From positions 1-19,271 of the forward strand of contig JWZX01001972.1 of assembly GCA_001275005.1 (NCBI GenBank): a stretch of 19,271 nucleotides of DNA, in the 5' to 3' direction. The position numbers were made by a program, and so were the translations under genes. The notes beneath the pieces were generated by a model. The model was not told the DNA's origin. It ran no database searches and saw only the letters and a list, made by a program, of their open reading frames with translations. Each line of letters begins with the position of its first letter. The first letter of the stretch is position 1. The DNA is from Chrysochromulina tobinii. Taxonomy: Eukaryota > Haptophyta > Prymnesiales > Chrysochromulinaceae. Of this stretch, positions 9,992 through 16,168 are shown piece after piece.

Positions 9992-10724
9992 AGCGTAGGG
10001 CTGGGGTCGCGAAGAGGGAGGCTGGGCTGATCACATTCCCGCCCATGCCATTCTCGCCCATGGTGGCGGGCGTCGCGGGCGGGGCTCCGTCGGCGGGTGA
10101 GTCAAAGGCGATCAGCGGCGAGTCGGAGGAGTCGAAGGCGATCAGCGGCGGCGCGGGAGAGTCGAACGCGATCAGCGTGTCGCCGCCCCCTGACCAGGCG
10201 CCGGCGCCGGCTGGCATGGGTGAGTCCGGAGGCGCGGCGGTGGACGAGGCGGCGGCGGCGGCGGCGGCTGCCTCAGCGACGCGGAGCCGCTCCTCGAGCG
10301 CCGCCTTCTCCGCCGACATGGCCTTGAACTTGACGACGGTTCGCTGCTTGAGCGTCTCGAGCTCCTCCGAGCGTGCCCTCCACTCGCGCTCCAGGTCGAG
10401 GATGCGCTGGTTCTTGGAGCGCAGCAGGTCTTCGACCTTGTCGTTATCGTCGAGGATCTGCCCGACGGATGCGCGCGCGTCCTGGACCAGATGGCGAGCG
10501 CTCTCGACGCCCTCAGACAGCCGCGATGCCTGCAGTGCGGCCACCTTGGCGACCTCCGCAGCATCCTCACGCAGGCTCTTGGCCTTCTCGATCGCGTCCT
10601 CGCGCAGACCCTTGGCATTCTCGGCAGCTAAGCTGGCAGCGGCCGCGGCCTGCTCGCGCAGCTCCGCCGCCTGCTCGCGCAGCCGGCTGCCGATCGAGCC
10701 GAGTGCCGACCCAGGCCACTGCAT
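2678..10724 (-). CDS. Large golgin-like coiled-coil protein, nine exons, one frame break
   Basis: Exons: 10724-6803, 6707-6534, 6460-6411, 6247-5722, 5574-5407, 5260-5219, 5075-4752, 4600-3395 and 3187-2678. All eight junctions keep the frame. The product is about 2,300 residues of Ala/Glu/Gln-rich coiled coil. I chose ATG 10724 (MQWPGSALGSIGSRLREQ); the frame runs further only to a GTG. The N terminus has 11-residue repeats (AKSLREDAAEVAK) that can form a membrane-binding amphipathic helix. Then come three LIAFDS motifs, a Gln/Ala run, long heptads, a KKKKRKKKK basic patch beside an acidic tract (about 8560-8680), NAHSP repeats, LIDFSSF, and a FADFSADFSAGFGD segment (about 3990-4050). Such short Phe/Asp motifs resemble adaptor-binding sites. 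The length and coiled-coil style suggest a golgin-type tether. I see no GRIP or other diagnostic domain, so the function is inference. The frame shifts by one base between about 9843 and 10034. Confidence 0.72.
3188..3394 (-). other. Intron 8 of the coiled-coil gene: long TGATGACCTC array
   Basis: This 207-base intron is almost entirely tandem 10-17-base units of TGATGACCTC/TGATGACCTCTC type and ends CCGTCATCAG. The first 23 intron bases (3372-3394, starting GTGAC and ending ACCGAGCT) repeat at the start of exon 9 (3165-3187) with 19 of 23 matches. The splice joins STFETE to VTRLRTELEVL. Confidence 0.85.
4601..4751 (-). other. Intron 7 of the coiled-coil gene: two-layer insertion
   Basis: This 151-base intron starts GTACGT and ends CCTCCTCAG. 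Three tandem TTGATTGCCAC-like units come first. Next is a copy of the last 18 bases of exon 7 (4671-4688 against 4752-4769, 17 of 18), then a copy of the start of exon 8 (4652-4670 against 4582-4600, 16 of 19), then the TGATGACC element. The older element ends CTCATCG where others end CATCAG, as if its acceptor has decayed. The splice gives KLGAAGAK-VQAKLVAAKEEL. Confidence 0.8.
5076..5218 (-). other. Intron 6 of the coiled-coil gene
   Basis: This 143-base intron starts GTCAAG and ends CACCATCAG. Its first 20 bases (5199-5218) recur at the start of exon 7 (5057-5075) with one gap and one mismatch. The body has repeated CCGCATGACCTC units, a diverged relative of the TGATGACCTC repeat. The block AGCTCGAACTTGATG is shared with intron 4, so the two insertions probably began with the same element end. 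Confidence 0.82.
5261..5406 (-). other. Intron 5 of the coiled-coil gene: tandemly doubled element
   Basis: This 146-base intron consists of two successive copies of the same unit, each with TGATGACCTC repeats and each ending in the tail TTGATTGC...CCTCATCAG. Between them is a 16-base copy of exonic GCGCGAGGCG sequence (5336-5351) with its own AG before it and GT after it. Using it as a microexon would break the frame, so I skip it; skipping gives AREA-VRVLTSEVDTLEAK. Confidence 0.78.
5575..5721 (-). other. Intron 4 of the coiled-coil gene: GC-AG intron
   Basis: This 147-base intron has a GC donor (AGTGAG|GCGCGC) and the usual CATCAG acceptor. Its first 25 bases (5697-5721) recur at the start of exon 5 (5549-5574), with 24 of 26 columns matching. 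No GT donor nearby keeps the frame; the nearby GTGAGG would shift it. The body is a run of TGATGACCTC and GGATGACCTC units. The join reads LAKSE-ARGATLELEAI. Confidence 0.75.
6248..6410 (-). other. Intron 3 of the coiled-coil gene
   Basis: This 163-base intron is AG|GTGCGG ... CCTCAG|AGCGAC. It is the only phase-2 intron of the gene and the only one where I see no copied exon flank. It starts with GCTGATGACG and GATGATTACG units and continues into a six-copy 11-mer array. It may be an older member of the same family. Confidence 0.75.
6265..6336. repeat. 11-base tandem array inside intron 3
   Basis: The unit tcagagcgatc repeats about six times, with the last unit shortened to tcagacgatc. The array is intronic, so the copy number is free to vary. 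Confidence 0.9.
6461..6533 (-). other. Intron 2 of the coiled-coil gene: cleanest flank duplication
   Basis: This 73-base intron opens with 28 bases (6506-6533, starting GTGACGAAACTCG) that are repeated without a mismatch at the start of exon 3 (6433-6460). The inserted part is only about 45 bases: TGATGACCTC units and a GATTGCCTCCGTCATCAG tail. The perfect flanks suggest a recent insertion. The splice gives AKK-VTKLEKEAANLALQLER. Confidence 0.9.
6708..6802 (-). other. Intron 1 of the coiled-coil gene
   Basis: This 95-base intron is TCG|GTGCTC ... CCCACAG|GTGCTG. Its first 18 bases (6785-6802) recur at the start of exon 2 (6690-6707) with one mismatch. The body has TGATGACCTC, TAATGACCTC and AAATGACCTC units. 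The acceptor end is CTCTCCCCACAG instead of CATCAG. The splice gives LQAACS-VLAQSNDALEKK. Confidence 0.85.
7055..7114 (-). other. Candidate in-frame intron or translated insertion inside exon 1 of the coiled-coil gene
   Basis: Read on the minus strand, these 60 bases start with GTGATGGGC and end CAATCAG. The first 26 bases (7089-7114) are repeated exactly after the segment (7029-7054). The 34 bases between (7055-7088) are the intron element in reverse orientation (GTCATTAGGAGGCAATCAG against CTGATTGCCTCCTAATGAC). The segment is 20 codons with no stop: if translated it adds VMGEDGEMRPVIRTSLGGNQ; if spliced it leaves one VMGEDGEMR. Which happens cannot be told from sequence. Confidence 0.7.
7534..7665 (-). 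repeat. 33-base tandem repeat in coiled-coil exon 1 (four copies)
   Basis: The block attgctctcgcaatcgag starts at 7534, 7567, 7600 and 7633, a strict 33-base period. It encodes an 11-residue coiled-coil unit, LREQSEEEAAR, with one copy reading LREQLAEEEAR. Confidence 0.95.
8255..8398 (-). repeat. 18-base tandem repeat in coiled-coil exon 1 (eight copies)
   Basis: Eight 18-base units (plus strand ggggctgtgggcgttgg-like) encode hexapeptides NAHSPx, where x is N, A or T; the unit nearest the protein's C-terminal side reads IAHSPA. Each unit carries a Ser-Pro, so the run is a cluster of possible proline-directed phosphorylation sites in an otherwise helical protein. Confidence 0.95.
8731..8874 (-). 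repeat. 48-base tandem repeat in coiled-coil exon 1 (three copies)
   Basis: The block ccaccacgacgc recurs at 8731, 8779 and 8827, a 48-base period. It encodes three near-identical 16-residue units, AAERLASASGSVVVAA, with one Ser-to-Gly change in the middle copy. Confidence 0.93.
9961..9990 (-). repeat. CAG/CTG microsatellite in coiled-coil exon 1
   Basis: Ten uninterrupted GCT units on the plus strand (CAG-type on the coding strand) sit next to a run of seven G's at 9951-9957. Depending on frame they encode poly-Gln (upstream PYAQQQ) or poly-Ala (upstream LRSAAA). The frame break of the gene lies around here. Confidence 0.93.
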
Positions 10725-11238
10725 CGAAGCGCCGCGCCAGCGCGCGCCCGTCACGACGCTTTCGACGAAGCTAAACGAGCGAAGCGGTTCCAGACAGTCA
10801 GTCAGTTACGTCGCGGTGATCCGAACTCACCACAACACCGTCTCAACGGACGGCTCCGCACCCCTCGGTCAACACAAGTACTGAGTGTCACTCCGGTCAC
10901 TCCACGCACGCTCGCTCGTCTCGGGTCGCACTGTCTCCACCAATGCGGCAACAATCATGGGCACCAATATATTGATTATTGTGCTAGTCCGGTCTTGGTC
11001 TCCCCAGCGTGCAAGCCAGCGTGCAGGGACGTTTTCCCTGTCGCTTTCTGCCCTATGCTGCCGGGCGGGATTGTGATCGGATACAAGGTTATATAAGGTG
11101 GGGGGCGGGGGTAAATTGCATTGTCGCCATCATACAGTTTGTGGGACGGCCTACAAAGACCGCGCCCCTCCGACCTACATGCTACATCGCGTGGAACGTT
11201 GTAGTCATCGACGATACCATCATGTGCCTCTGGCGTTT
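10725..11238 (-). promoter_or_regulatory. 5' region of the coiled-coil gene and 3' region of the LYR-J gene
   Basis: No gene is supported in these 514 bases. A TATA-like stretch (ttatataagg, 11089-11098) lies about 365 bases upstream of the coiled-coil ATG and could be a core promoter element; the distance makes this uncertain. A short direct repeat ccagcgtgca occurs twice near 11005-11030. Base composition is less GC-rich here than in the coding exons. Confidence 0.35.
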
Positions 11239-11865
11239 TCAAGCCTTGACCACACGCGGATAATGCTTTTGCGCGTGCTCCCACGCGCGCGTGAGTCGCT
11301 CGAAGGCCTCGGCCGTGCCGCCGCTGTCAGGATGGCACGTCTTCGCGCGCTCGCGATACGCCAGCTTCAGGTCGGCCATCGTCGGCTTCGCGCCCACGCC
11401 GAGCTCGTCGAGCGCCCACCTATGGGCCTGAAGGCGTGGATCTCCACGCTGAAGGGCTGCATCCCGGCGTCGAACGCCCGGCGTCGCCCGCGCTCTGGCC
11501 GCTTCCGCCGCCTGATGAGAGAGCTGCTGGAGCCCCGAGCGAGCCTCCGCGAGCATCTTTTCGATCCTCTTGGGAGACCTTTCGCTGGCATTGGTTCGGA
11601 ACTCGTCGCGGATGCTGGCGGCGACCTCCGCCTTTTTGACCGACGGCCAGCTCTGGCAGGTACGCAGGATGCGCTTGTAGAGCATCAGCACCTCCAATCT
11701 GTGGCCGAGCGACTGCTTCGCCACCGAGGCACGGCCAGACAGAACGGCTGGCACCGACAGCGCTGCGAACGCCGCCGCGACGACTGACATGCCACCGAAC
11801 CCGCTGCCCCACGTCGACTCAGCGGACGTTGCCTCAGCAGGACTGGTCGTCGAAGAAGCAGCCAT
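11239..11865 (-). CDS. LYR-type domain fused to a J (DnaJ-like) domain
   Basis: This is a single-exon, 208-residue frame starting at ATG 11865. Residues 55-117 match the Complex1-LYR pattern: LEVLMLYKRILRTC with LYK in place of LYR, then AASIRDEFRTN and a downstream helix. Residues 150-200 match a J domain: ALDELGVGAKPT, helix II LKLAYRERAKTC, the HPD signature at 178-180, then a final helix. LYR proteins help build mitochondrial respiratory complexes and Fe-S proteins. The J protein HSC20 recognises LYR motifs, so having both on one chain fits one pathway. The J domain would stimulate an Hsp70. Residues 24-45 are hydrophobic; the N terminus carries acidic residues, so a classical presequence is not clear. 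Location in mitochondria is inferred. The gene starts 240 bases from the divergent neighbour. Confidence 0.8.
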   Translation of the reverse strand: MAASSTTSPAEATSAESTWGSGFGGMSVVAAAFAALSVPAVLSGRASVAKQSLGHRLEVLMLYKRILRTCQSWPSVKKAEVAASIRDEFRTNASERSPKRIEKMLAEARSGLQQLSHQAAEAARARATPGVRRRDAALQRGDPRLQAHRWALDELGVGAKPTMADLKLAYRERAKTCHPDSGGTAEAFERLTRAWEHAQKHYPRVVKA

Positions 11866-12105
11866 TCGGTCCAGGATTCCGCGGAAAAGTCAAGTCCACA
11901 CGAGGCTCGACCTTTTCTACTGCGTTGGACTCTCCGGAATCTTGACTGGTTCCATGTTTTCTAATGTTGAGGACACCGGCGCGCGCGTACAGTAATTTTC
12001 ATGAACTTGCGTAATAACGCGGCATGAAACAGTCGTCCGAGAACTCGTCCCGAGCGCGTGTGACTGGCTGACCTTGGACCCGGCCACAGCGCTGACGCCG
12101 CCGCC
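11866..12105. promoter_or_regulatory. Divergent promoter region between the LYR-J gene and the acidic-repeat gene
   Basis: These 240 bases separate two start codons facing away from each other, so they must hold both 5' regions. I see no clear TATA box or repeated operator-like motif. Confidence 0.45.
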
Positions 12106-13119
12106 ATGGCTTCACGTCCTTCCGCCAGCATGGACCCCATCAGCTCGTCTTCATCGCCATCGTACGCAAGCCCGAAGCGCCCGTTGCCGCCATCGGCTAC
12201 GGCGCGAACGCCAAGGCTCTCCGACGACGGCCCTTCATTCTCCTCGCCAGCTATCACCTCGCACTTTGCGGCAAAGCGGCCTCGGGCGACGCCTCAGGAC
12301 GCGCCGCTCGGCACGGGCCTGCAACTCCGCTGCGTGCAGCGTGCCGGAGCCATCACCGACGTAACCGGCGACACCGAGCAGTGCAAGGAGATGCTCTTGA
12401 AGCCGCTCGGCTTCCGATGGGAACGCAGCCTGAAGGTCTGGCGTTGGGACGGCAACGGCGACGACTCGCGCGACCCTACCAACGAGCTGCTCGTACGCGC
12501 GGCTCGCGATGGCGTGCAGGTGACGCACGTCAAGTTCCGCCCAGCCGTCGCTCAAAAATCAGCCCGAGCCATCCTGGCCAGCCTGATGGCGGACGTCGAG
12601 AGCCCGTCGCCTGCGTCCGCAGCGGCGCCCGCGTCCGAGGATGACTGGCAGATCTCTGACGAGGCGCTGGCAAGCTTGCAAGACGTAGTGCCATTGGCCG
12701 CCGCGCCGCCTCCGCTCGCGACGGCGCCCGCCAACGACGACGATTGGCAGCTGTCGGACGAGGTGCTCGCCAACTTGCCTGACGCCCTGCCAATCGGCAG
12801 CCAAGCTTCCAGGGCCATTCCGAGTGCGCCCGTGGCCATTCTGGATGCGCCCGTGGCCATGGCCGCGCCCGGAGGTGCGATGCGTGCCGACGAGGACGAT
12901 TGGGCCGTGTCGGATGCGATGCTCGCGAGCCTTCCCGAACATCTGAGCGCGCACACTAGCAGCGGCAGCAGCGGCAGCGGTGGCGTCGGTGCGGGCGGCG
13001 GAGGCGATGGCGGCGGCAGCTCGGCGAGCAGCGTGGCCAATTATTCACATTCACACACAGGCGGCAGCTCGGCGAGCAGCGTGGCAGGCAGCAGCCAGGC
13101 GGGCAGCCAGATATATTAG
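12106..13119 (+). CDS. Unrecognised protein with a small basic/aromatic domain and three acidic repeats
   Basis: This is a single-exon, 337-residue frame. The start context GCCGCCATGG is close to the ideal eukaryotic start; another Met is at residue 9. Residues 1-65 are Ser/Pro-rich with two basic patches (SPKRP, AAKRPR) that could be nuclear signals. Residues 72-115 form a compact unit, with ITDVTGDTEQCKEMLLKPLG and FRWERSLKVWRW. It resembles the small 'GdTy..Kd.LKalGgrWd...k.W' module found in varied proteins. Three acidic repeats follow at about 178-195, 211-229 and 262-280, pattern DDWx(I/L/V)SDxxLAxLxxxL, separated by Ala/Pro linkers. They look like short helical binding motifs. The C terminus is Gly/Ser-rich, with two GGSSASSVA copies. 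I do not recognise the function. Confidence 0.75.
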   Translation: MASRPSASMDPISSSSSPSYASPKRPLPPSATARTPRLSDDGPSFSSPAITSHFAAKRPRATPQDAPLGTGLQLRCVQRAGAITDVTGDTEQCKEMLLKPLGFRWERSLKVWRWDGNGDDSRDPTNELLVRAARDGVQVTHVKFRPAVAQKSARAILASLMADVESPSPASAAAPASEDDWQISDEALASLQDVVPLAAAPPPLATAPANDDDWQLSDEVLANLPDALPIGSQASRAIPSAPVAILDAPVAMAAPGGAMRADEDDWAVSDAMLASLPEHLSAHTSSGSSGSGGVGAGGGGDGGGSSASSVANYSHSHTGGSSASSVAGSSQAGSQIY

Positions 13120-13487
13120 AGGGTGGATTTCAATTGCTTCCGATACATGTAGGTTGTTACCATTCAGTGCGAAAAATTGCAAGACTATTTGTTGCGAAAG
13201 GGTCAGTTGAATCGACACACAAGGTACCGACCAGCCACTACCACACGAAACACAGGACAGACGGGCGCTGTCACCGCGGTCGCGCTTGTTGGTAAAGGTC
13301 AGCGCTGGGGAACGTGTGAATGACCCGGGGTTGACCCGGGGTATGGCGACTCTGATCCGTGTCTGTGAGCGCGGCACGCGTTGCATGTCGCGAGCATGAG
13401 AATGAAGCGGCTGTGACGTGTGCGAGGTGTTCGACCTTCACGCTTGAGTTTGAGTTTATTCTTTGCGTGTTGGTGTGTTGTGAATGA
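13120..13487 (+). promoter_or_regulatory. Spacer upstream of the SET-domain gene
   Basis: No gene is supported in these 368 bases. There is a perfect tandem 11-mer, tgacccggggt twice, at about 13321-13343, each copy holding the palindrome CCCGGG. A gaatgaatgaatg run overlaps the start codon, giving a competing out-of-frame ATG at 13484 four bases before the one I chose. Confidence 0.45.
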
Positions 13488-14843
13488 ATGAATGCGAAGT
13501 GCTCTTCTCATGGCATTGTCAAGCGCCGCGACGCGAAGACTGGCCGCACTCGATACGAATGGGTGCTGCCCGCCCCTGTGCTATCAGAAGCATACACCGT
13601 CACAGTAGCTTTGGGCGAAGATGGCCTGATGCCAATGTCTCACTCTCAGCTCGTCGAGTTCTTCACGGGCTCTGCAGCGACGCACAGCGAGCTGGCAAAG
13701 TGTTTGTCGCGTCAGCGTGATTCTCCGCTCGTCCTCGGCTGTGCCGAGTGTAGCCGCATCGACGCCACCCACTACATCCAGCGCCAAGAAGCCATGTGGG
13801 TCTGCCTGGATTGTCTTGCGATCGGATTTGCGGATGAGAAGTTGCGGCCGGCCCCATTGGCACAGGTCACAATCGTCGGTACGTCGAAACCAGAACTGAA
13901 TGGACGGCAGGCGACAGTGGTCGCTCCTTCGTCGAGCAAGGAGGCGGGCGTGCTCAAAGCGTCGGGGCGCGTCAAGCTCAGGCACGTGGGACCTGCACCG
14001 ACTACCGCCGCCCAGCCGCTGCTCTCGCTCTCGCTCCGTAACGTCATTCCCTCCTCGGAGGCTCCGCCGCCCGACTCGCCGGCGCTCACCCGAGGCCTGT
14101 TTTCGACCGACCGCATCAGCTGCTGCCGCGACGGCCAAGGCGGCTGGGGGATCTTCGCCACGCGCCCCATCGAGGCAGGCACGTTGCTCCTGCACGAAAC
14201 GCCTCTCGTCATTGTCCATTTTTGGCAGCCAGACGATCCAAATATGGGTCCGCTGCTCGCGCGAGCGGCCAAAGCGGCAGCCACTGAGCCCGAGGCGACG
14301 CCGGAATTCGACCTGCTCCTCCAGCACGCCGCGCAGCGCGCGTACGAGCAGCTGCCTGCCGGAGCCCAAGGACGCATGCTCGAACTCTGTGACAACTTCG
14401 CCTCGCTCGAGCTCGATGACGACGGGTTCGAGAGGGTTCGGAAGACGCCGGGTGGCATCCTGCGGAGCAACTGCTTTGACGGCGTACGGCCTTGGACCGC
14501 CGTCCTCTTCGAGCGTCTCTGCCGCATGAACCATGCGTGCGAGCCAAACACGTCGAGAGACTTTGGCGATCATGACAACGTGGCGTTCGTGCGCGCCGTG
14601 TGCCCCATTGCTGCGGGTGAGGAGCTCACGACGTCATACCTTGCGGCTGATGGCCACGTGCTCTCTGTGCACGCGCGGCGCGAGAAGCTGCATGCAAAGT
14701 ATGGCTTTTGGTGCCAATGTGTTCTCTGTCAACGAGAGCTGTTAAGTGAGCTGTCGAACGGAGTGCGTGTACGTGCGGAGGTGGCGGGAGAGGGATCGGA
14801 GCCCGGGCGGGGCCCGCGCGCTGCCAGCCGGCCAGCGCGGTGA
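13488..14843 (+). CDS. SET-domain protein, SMYD-like lysine methyltransferase
   Basis: This is a single-exon, 451-residue frame. Residues 85-109 hold a CxxC...CxxC pair (CAEC, CLDC), probably one zinc site. Residues 125-167 contain VGTSKPELNGRQATVV and GRVKLR, a small beta module that I recall accompanying SET domains in algae. The SET domain spans about 213-390: GGWGIFATRPIEAG (cofactor-binding start), RMNHACEPNT at 346-355 (the RxxNHxCxPN motif) and GEELTTSYL at 377-385. A post-SET cysteine cluster follows (WCQCVLC, 408-414). SMYD-type enzymes methylate lysines on histones or other proteins using S-adenosylmethionine. No MYND finger is visible. The last 30 or so residues after CQRELLSEL look unconstrained, so a 3' intron or a slightly different end is possible. 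Confidence 0.85.
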   Translation: MNAKCSSHGIVKRRDAKTGRTRYEWVLPAPVLSEAYTVTVALGEDGLMPMSHSQLVEFFTGSAATHSELAKCLSRQRDSPLVLGCAECSRIDATHYIQRQEAMWVCLDCLAIGFADEKLRPAPLAQVTIVGTSKPELNGRQATVVAPSSSKEAGVLKASGRVKLRHVGPAPTTAAQPLLSLSLRNVIPSSEAPPPDSPALTRGLFSTDRISCCRDGQGGWGIFATRPIEAGTLLLHETPLVIVHFWQPDDPNMGPLLARAAKAAATEPEATPEFDLLLQHAAQRAYEQLPAGAQGRMLELCDNFASLELDDDGFERVRKTPGGILRSNCFDGVRPWTAVLFERLCRMNHACEPNTSRDFGDHDNVAFVRAVCPIAAGEELTTSYLAADGHVLSVHARREKLHAKYGFWCQCVLCQRELLSELSNGVRVRAEVAGEGSEPGRGPRAASRPAR

Positions 14844-16168
14844 GCAGACTGCAACCTCCACAGTAACGCCAAGAGCGGCAGCCTTGACCCAAAGACGAGA
14901 GGCCCAGTGGCATATGGCCAGTGGTCTACCATTATTTGCATGTTATTCATAGGGCCCATCCCTACACCTGTTTGGGAATTGAATGCTCATGCGATGTGTC
15001 TAGGATCTAGCGATGCACGAAAACTGAACACAACAAACAGAACACATGAGCTTTAAGCTCGCCATGGGCCTCTCGCCCTCTAATCCCCCCACGTATATTG
15101 CCACGTATGGTGTGTGAATATGGTGTGAAAGATGTTAGTTGGGTGTCTGTGATTTCTTACACACGACCCGCGATTCGCGACGCAGTGAGATGCAGCCGAC
15201 AAGCGCAGATAAAGCTGGAATGCGTAAGCGCGCTCGTCCTGCAAATCGGGTTGGCCAGAGATAACAACAGAACACATGCGAATTGTGCATTCGGATTTCG
15301 GCACGGTACGCGGCGAGGGGTCGGTGCGGCGAGGGGACGTGCGAGCGGCGGAGGATCCTGGGGGAGATCCCCCCTGACCGGTGTGGGTCGCCACGCCACT
15401 CATGTGCTAAGAGCATGGCGAAGAGAGAAATAACCTCCAGAGCACGTGTTACTTTTGTTGAACCCCAGACGACCAAAGCCAAGATGCTCCGCGCGAAACA
15501 TTATTTGTCGGTGACGCGCGCGTACCACGCGCGAGAGGCCGACAAAAGACGGATACATACCGTCTAAGTAATAACGGGGATACCTTCCAGGTGTGAGTTC
15601 CATATGTGGCGTGCACCCGACACGACCTCTAGCAAGATTGCGATGATGCTCAGCCTCGATCATGGGCACCTTGAGTGTGTTATGCTCCTCTCGTCTGTGG
15701 GCGCCTCGCGCGAGCTCGAACAGAATGGGCACAAGTAGCTCGTGCACGAGGTCGCCCTCGAGTGCGAGCAGCCAAGCAGGAGCGGCTTGGTCTTCACAAC
15801 CTCGATTGCGCGCATGAGAGCAGCGTACTCGTATCCTTCCATCGCGGTCGGAATCTTCACAGGGGCCGAATGGGTCACGACAGCCGCGCGAATCGCCGAA
15901 AAAGCTCGAGTGGGAAGCATGGTGGAAGCGCAGATTGCGTTTACGGTTCGTCTAGACGCTAGACGAGACGCCTTGGTAGCGCGCACGGCCAGCACGAAAG
16001 CGAGCTACTAGCGCCCTTTGATGACGAAACTAGATATCGAGTTGACTAATCTTCGAAATTTTACCGTCGAATTTTTGATCGACGAACGCGACCACAGAAA
16101 ATGACATAGGGCCCCCTCCCCAAATCCGTTGTGTTTCAAGTAAGGGGTGGAAGGGCCTTTAGTGTAGC
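14844..16168. other. Long intergenic region without a supported gene
   Basis: These 1,325 bases hold only weak open frames. The best are a minus-strand stretch at 15400-15800 (peptide LVHELLVPILFELARG followed by charged residues) and overlapping frames at 15660-16011; none has a recognisable domain and they conflict with each other. Visible structure: a direct repeat aacagaacacatg near 15037 and 15267; a GGGGG-AGAT-CCCCC inverted repeat near 15359-15375; a perfect 8-base inverted repeat TCGTCTAG-ACG-CTAGACGA at 15948-15966; and CGTCGA...TCGACG at 16065-16084. The right end, next to the EF-hand stop codon, is AT-richer and probably 3' untranslated sequence. Confidence 0.5.
15948..15966. repeat. 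Perfect short inverted repeat
   Basis: TCGTCTAG and CTAGACGA are exact reverse complements separated by ACG. The left part CGTCTAGACG is itself a palindrome. It could form a small hairpin or be a protein-binding site; nothing nearby decides this. Confidence 0.6.

Noticed and set aside
10022-10034. A 13-base GT...AG segment that would repair the frame break
   Set aside because: Removing it restores the frame on paper, but 13 bases is far too short for a spliceosomal intron.
6800-10900. Many long plus-strand open frames opposite the coiled-coil gene (for example 10045-10884, 8451-9329, 9399-9992)
   Set aside because: They are mirror images of GC-rich Ala/Glu codons. They give Pro-, Ser- or Arg-rich low-complexity peptides and carry no splice logic, whereas the minus-strand exons join in frame at every intron.
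10976-11284. A 102-residue minus-strand frame between the LYR-J and coiled-coil genes
   Set aside because: It overlaps the LYR-J coding end in another frame, and its peptide shows no recognisable pattern.
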